From Lactobacillus acidophilus (GTDB lineage: Bacteria > Bacillota > Bacilli > Lactobacillales > Lactobacillaceae): a stretch of 64,000 bases of DNA. Both the position numbers and the translations under genes were made by a program. The notes under the pieces are model-generated. The model made no database searches. It saw only the letters and a list, made by a program, of their open reading frames with translations, and was not told the origin of the DNA. Below, piece by piece: positions 60,154-64,000 of this stretch. The stretch is taken from positions 434,001 through 498,000 of the forward strand of contig NZ_CP139575.1 in NCBI RefSeq assembly GCF_034298135.1, read 5' to 3'. The stretch's first letter is position 1. Every line of letters starts with the position of its first letter.

Positions 60154-60182
60154 TTGACACATTATTAAATTGTGACAATATT
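60154..60182 (+). promoter_or_regulatory. Promoter of the T-box leader
   Basis: Consensus TTGACA (60154-60159), 17-base spacer, AATATT (60177-60182). Confidence 0.65.
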
Positions 60183-60194
60183 ATTTTTGATAAA

Positions 60195-60477
60195 GAATAA
60201 TTTAGCTTTGATAAGGAAAGTAACTTAAGATTAAGTTTTCAGAGAGTCTTTGGTGTGGTGGAAAAAAGATAATGAGATCTTATGCAAAAATCACCTTTGA
60301 GCTGAAGAGACGATATTTAGTCTTTTCAGGGCCCGCCCTATACAGCGGCGACGTATCGCTTGTCTATATGATGAGCCGCACGTGCATGAGATCAGTATCA
60401 ATTGCTGATGAATAAATAGGTGGTACCGCGTCAAAACGCCCTATTAGGTTAATTTAACCTAGTAGGGCGTTTTTTGT
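60195..60477 (+). ncRNA. T-box leader RNA upstream of the oppA-like pseudogene
   Basis: The T-box sequence AGGTGGTACCGCG (60418-60430) is canonical. Upstream there is a long stem I region with GAAAGTAAC and AGAGAG boxes. The terminator AACGCCCTA / TAGGGCGTT with an inner hairpin and T run (60434-60476) can be replaced by the antiterminator containing the T-box. Uncharged tRNA binding would switch transcription on. I could not assign the specifier codon with confidence (a candidate lies just before ACCTTTGAG), so the amino acid is left open. Confidence 0.9.
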
Positions 60478-60515
60478 TTATTCAAGCTAAGGGAGAATAG
60501 AAATGAGGATGTTAT

Positions 60516-62078
60516 ATGAAAAAGTGGTTAAAATTGTTGGAAAGTAGTTTGGTTACTACAAGTGTAACAGCGGTTTTGTCTACCTGTTCAAATAATTCAT
60601 CAGGGAATCAAAAATATGATAGGTCCTTATCTTGGATGACAACGTCAGAAATTCAAACACTTGATCAAACTAAAATGGTTGATACGACAAGTGGTGAGCA
60701 AGCCGATAATGTTTTTGAAGGTTTAAATCGCTTAGATAGTGATGGAAAAGTAAAACCAGGTGTGGCAACTAAATCAGTAGCAAGTAAAGACGGCAAAACC
60801 TGGACATTTACTTTCAGAAAGAATGCAAGATGGAGTAATGGAGATCAAGTTACTGCTAATGATTTCGTTTATGCATTACAAAGAACGTTAGATCCACGAA
60901 CACAATCGCAACAACAAAATATCTACCAAGCAGTTAAAAATGCTAATGAAGTAGTGGCTGGTAAAACTTCACCTCATAATTTAGGAGTTAAGGCTAAAGA
61001 TAGACATACTTTAGTAGTTCATCTTACGCATCCGGTACCATATTTTAAAACGATGACAGCATCAAATTGAACCCCGGTAAATGAAAAAGTAGCAAAAAGA
61101 TATGGGAAAAAATATGGTACAGCTTCAAAATATGTAGTATATAATGGCCCATTTGTTAATAGCGGTTGGACTGGATCTAATTTAAATTGGAAGTTAAAGA
61201 AAAATAATTATTATTGGGATAAACAGAATGTCAAATTAAACACTATTAATTATAGTGTTCAAAAAACTCCGTCTACTGACTATAATCTTTACCAATCAGG
61301 AAACTTAGACGGTGCATTTTTAGATACACAAGCTTCAAAAGAGTTAAAACATCAAGAAGGATATCGTGTATTCAAATTAGATAGAACAGAATATTTGACT
61401 TATAGTCTCACTAAAAATAAGGATTTGGCTAATGTTAACTTGCGACGTGCAATTTCAATGGCCTTAAATAGAAAGGTTTTAGCGTCAACAGTTGGCGGAG
61501 CTAATACTCCAGCAACAACTTTTACAGGTCCGCAAGAAACTGTAGATGGTAAAAATTTTAATAAATACTTTGCACAAACTAATGCGACTAGTAAATATAC
61601 AAATTATGATAAAGCGCAAGCAAGAAAATTATTAAATCTGGCATTAAAAGAATTGGGTAAATCAAAAGTGGAGTTTACTTTAGCTGGTGATGACGATGTT
61701 GTTTCTAAAAAAGTAATGGAATATGTTCAAAGTCAATTAGAGAGTACATTTACTAAAAAATGGTAATTAATGTTAAATCAATGCCTAAAACTACTCGTGT
61801 AAGTAATATGTTGAATGGAAATTATGATATTGGCTTTACAGGATTGACGACTAGTTATAATGATCCAAATTTGATCAATACTTAAGAGAATCGAATGAAG
61901 AAATGAATCCCAATAAACGATTAGAGAGTTTGGTAAAAGCAGAAGAAGTATTAGATGCGCAACAGCCGCTGACACCTTTATATCATGATGGACAAGCATG
62001 GATGGTTAGAAAAATGTTCATAATTTAGGATTCACTAGTGGGAACTTTAATTTTAGAAATACATATGTAACCAAATAG
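60516..62078 (+). pseudogene. oppA: Oligopeptide-binding lipoprotein (OppA type), heavily disrupted
   Basis: The start MKKWLKLLESS with lipobox STC and the solute-binding body (SEIQTLDQTKMVDTTSGEQ, VTANDFVYALQRTLDP) identify an OppA-type peptide-binding protein. A TGA at 61068-61070 stops it; the same frame then continues with normal sequence. It is shifted again near 61764, ends at TAA 61883-61885 where one T seems to be lost, and shifts again near 62020 in an A run. The expected end ...FTSGNFNFRNTYVTK reaches TAG at 62076-62078. Four lesions in one gene make it non-functional unless the assembly is poor. The T-box before it is intact. Confidence 0.9.
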
Positions 62079-62090
62079 GAGAATAGAAGA

Positions 62091-63290
62091 ATGAGTAAAA
62101 CAGTTTTTAAGAATTGTAATTTGTTTGTAGGGACAAAAGATGAATTGCTACATAAGGCATGGTTCGTAGTTGACGAAGAAACGGGTAAGTTACTCCAAGT
62201 GGGAACAGGGACAAACCCGAAGGAAGATAAAAATGTTGACTTGCATGGTCAATATGTAATGTCTGGATTGATTAATGCTCATACACATGTAGGGTTGGTT
62301 AATGCAGCCAAAGAACATTATCCTGAGACTGAAACTTTGGTTACTTATAAGGCCTTAAAAGATTTAAAAAGTGGATTACGTGGGGGCGTTACATATATTA
62401 GAAGCTGTGGTGTAGCTTTTGATGTTGATGTTAAGCTAAATAAAATGAGGGATGCATATCCTTTTGAAGGACCTGAAATTGAACCGGCTGGGATGCCAAT
62501 CTCTATATTAGGTGGCCATGCTGATCAGCCATTGGAAGATAATAAGTTAAATGTTGCTCACTTGGTTAATTCACCAGATGATGTGAGAAAAGCAGTGCGT
62601 GAGCAGTTTAAAAAAGGCCCTGAAAATATTAAATTAATGGCGATAGGTGGTGTTATGTCACAAGGTGATTAAATAGATGATACGGAACTTTCCTTGGAAG
62701 AAATGCAAATGGCAGTTAAAGAGGCACATTCTAAGCACATGACTGTATGTGCACATGCAGAAGGAAAAATGGAAATTCATTATGCTGTTGTTGCCGGAGT
62801 AGATTCTGTTGAGCATGGTTTTTATGTAAGTGATGAAGATATTGAATTAATGAAAAAACAAGGTACATTTTTATCACCAACGTTAATTGCTGGACATCAA
62901 ATTGTGGAATATGGTAAAGGAAAAATGACCGATTTTTCATATCAGAAGATGTGTCAGCATGTAGAGGCATTTTATGAACATGTTGGTAAAGCAATTAAAG
63001 CAGGTGTTAAATTAGCGTTAGGAACCGATGCAGGCACATTTATGAATCCATTAGAAGATACTGCTAAAGAATTAAAAGAATTAACTAGAGCTGGTACAAG
63101 CAATTACCAAGCCTTACGTGCTGCAGGATTAGGATCTGCTGAATTATTAAAAATTGATCGAAATTATGGATCGCTTGAAGTTGGAAAATATGCAGATTTT
63201 TTAGTATTAAAGAATAATCCACTAACTGATGTAACGGCTGTTGAGCAAGTTGATAAGCAAGTTTATCAGCATGGTAAGCGAAAATATTAA
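62091..63290 (+). pseudogene. Amidohydrolase-family enzyme with an internal stop codon
   Basis: Metal and catalytic motifs run through both halves in one frame: NAHTHVG, GGHADQP, the CAHAEG metal His, EHGFYV and LGTDAG. A TAA at 62670-62672 interrupts between them, after MSQGD; the continuation IDDTELSLEEM is in the same frame, so a single base change (for example CAA to TAA) is enough. Intact length would be about 399 residues. It belongs to the imidazolonepropionase-like or Xaa-Pro dipeptidase-like group. GGAGAA precedes ATG. Directly downstream of the broken oppA gene, so the unit may be decaying together. Confidence 0.88.
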
Positions 63291-63363
63291 AGATGAGTTC
63301 AATCTACAGCTGCAATTTTGTTATAATTGAAGAAAAAATTATAAAGATTGTGAGTTGGTAATT

Positions 63364-63543
63364 ATGCCATTTGTACATATTGAATTAATCAAAGGTCGTT
63401 CAGACGAACAAATTACTAACTTGATGAAGGATGTTACTGAAGCGGTTCACAAGAATACTGGGGCTCCAAAGGAACACATCCACGTAATTATTAATGAATT
63501 GGGCAAGCATTCATACGGTCAAGGCGGAGAATGGAGAGCCTAG
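63364..63543 (+). CDS. 4-oxalocrotonate tautomerase family protein
   Basis: 59 residues, normal for the family. After removal of Met the catalytic Pro1 is exposed ([13 protein letters not shown]), and Arg in the GRSDEQ segment is the usual substrate-binding residue. It probably forms hexamers. Its natural substrate in lactobacilli is unknown. A longer reading of three codons upstream would hide the Pro, so ATG 63364 is used. Confidence 0.9.
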   Translation: MPFVHIELIKGRSDEQITNLMKDVTEAVHKNTGAPKEHIHVIINELGKHSYGQGGEWRA

Positions 63544-63550
63544 ACAAAAA

Positions 63551-63588
63551 AGAAGTGATCCTCTGCTATGCAAAAGGTCACTTTTTTT
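63551..63588. terminator. Bidirectional terminator between the tautomerase and ilvE
   Basis: AAGTGA-CCT / AGG-TCACTT stem with A and T flanks. Confidence 0.8.
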
Positions 63589-63593
63589 GTTTA

Positions 63594-64000
63594 TTAACTT
63601 AATTTAATTGTCCAGTTATATTTATCTTCTAAATCACCAAATTGAATACCTGTTAAAGTATCATATAATTTTTGGGTGATTGGACCAGCTTCTTTTTCAT
63701 TACCGAAACTATATTTTTTATCTTGGTAAGTAAGTGAACCAACAGGTGAGATAACGGCAGCTGTTCCCATTGCACCGGCTTCTGCAAATTGATCAATGTT
63801 ATCAATTGGAATTTTAGTCTCAATAGGATCAAGGCCAAGATCAGCAGCAATTTTTAAAATAGAGTGTTTAGTAATTGAAGGTAAGATTGAATCTGATTTT
63901 GGTGTTTGGAATTGACCATCTTTAGTAATGCCAAAGAAATTTGCACCACCGAATTCATCAATATATTTATGTTCTTTAGGATCTAAATATAATGCATCTG
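63594..64000 (-). CDS. ilvE: Branched-chain amino acid aminotransferase, C-terminal part
   Basis: The frame is open from the right edge of the window to the stop at 63594-63596, giving the last 135 residues. It reads FGGANFFGITKDG, SILPSITKHSIL, EAGAMGTAAVISPVG and GPITQKLYDTLTGIQFGD, matching class IV PLP-dependent BCAT enzymes. The catalytic Lys lies outside the window. It transfers amino groups between Leu/Ile/Val and 2-oxoglutarate. The 5' end is outside the window. Confidence 0.94.
   Translation of the reverse strand, partial: DALYLDPKEHKYIDEFGGANFFGITKDGQFQTPKSDSILPSITKHSILKIAADLGLDPIETKIPIDNIDQFAEAGAMGTAAVISPVGSLTYQDKKYSFGNEKEAGPITQKLYDTLTGIQFGDLEDKYNWTIKLS

Noticed and set aside
62731..62994. 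87-codon minus-strand frame in the amidohydrolase
   Set aside because: Antisense shadow with His/Gln-rich, non-protein-like composition.

Overview
The window is low-GC Firmicute DNA that fits Lactobacillus in the strict sense (acidophilus/johnsonii/gasseri neighbourhood). The reasons are strong AGGAGG ribosome sites, giant MucBP-type adhesins with YSIRK signals and LPQTG anchors, a GH25 lysozyme carrying S-layer-type SLAP repeats, PepX, T-box and PyrR control, and many lactobacillus-style bidirectional terminators. The species cannot be fixed from the sequence alone. No CRISPR array, insertion sequence, prophage or rRNA was seen. One tRNA gene (Arg, anticodon TCT) is present.

Layout. 1-9.6 kb: 3' part of a giant LPQTG mucus-binding protein, followed by a convergent secreted matrixin-type zinc protease. 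10.4-14.7 kb (minus): a ClC chloride channel/antiporter and a P-type cation ATPase preceded by a yybP-ykoY (manganese) riboswitch with its terminator. 14.8-15.6 kb: an NAD(P)-binding protein behind a short leader peptide. 15.7-25.6 kb: the pyrimidine biosynthesis region, with pyrFE leftward and pyrD then pyrR-pyrB-pyrC-carA-carB rightward. There are three PyrR-type attenuators and a possible small PyrR hairpin on pyrD. Both pyrD and pyrC carry single-base frameshifts in A runs. 25.9-29.8 kb: a YSIRK adhesin broken by a frameshift in a G run and by a stop codon directly after LPQTG. 30-36 kb: a GlcU-like sugar transporter, msrB, pepX, an MqsR/MqsA-like toxin-antitoxin pair and small proteins.

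36.2-45.6 kb is a carbohydrate locus: a PTS EIIC (minus), a ROK repressor (minus), and a rightward operon of ROK kinase, GH1 phospho-glycosidase, GH31 alpha-xylosidase and GH42 beta-galactosidase. A near-identical 25-bp element lies just downstream of both promoters and is probably the ROK operator; a cre covers the operon -35. The enzyme set fits alpha-xylosides such as isoprimeverose or galactosylated xyloglucan oligosaccharides. 45.6-47.6 kb: a 665-residue protein I do not recognise. 47.8-52.1 kb: a HAD phosphatase, then two ABC half-exporters behind an elaborate attenuator with a seven-codon leader peptide. 52.1-55 kb: an ArsC/Spx-like protein, an esterase, a decayed hydrolase fragment, a YczE-like membrane protein and tRNA-Arg. 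55.2-60.1 kb: GH25 lysozyme, lipoprotein hydrolase, DUF2207 membrane protein and an APH(3')-like kinase. 60.1-63.3 kb: an intact T-box upstream of a wrecked oppA-like gene, then an amidohydrolase with an internal stop. The window ends with a 4-oxalocrotonate-tautomerase-like protein and the C-terminal part of ilvE (minus).

A recurring theme is gene disruption, much of it by one-base changes in homopolymers. Either this lineage is losing pyrimidine synthesis, peptide uptake and an adhesin, or the assembly has homopolymer errors. Raw reads would decide.
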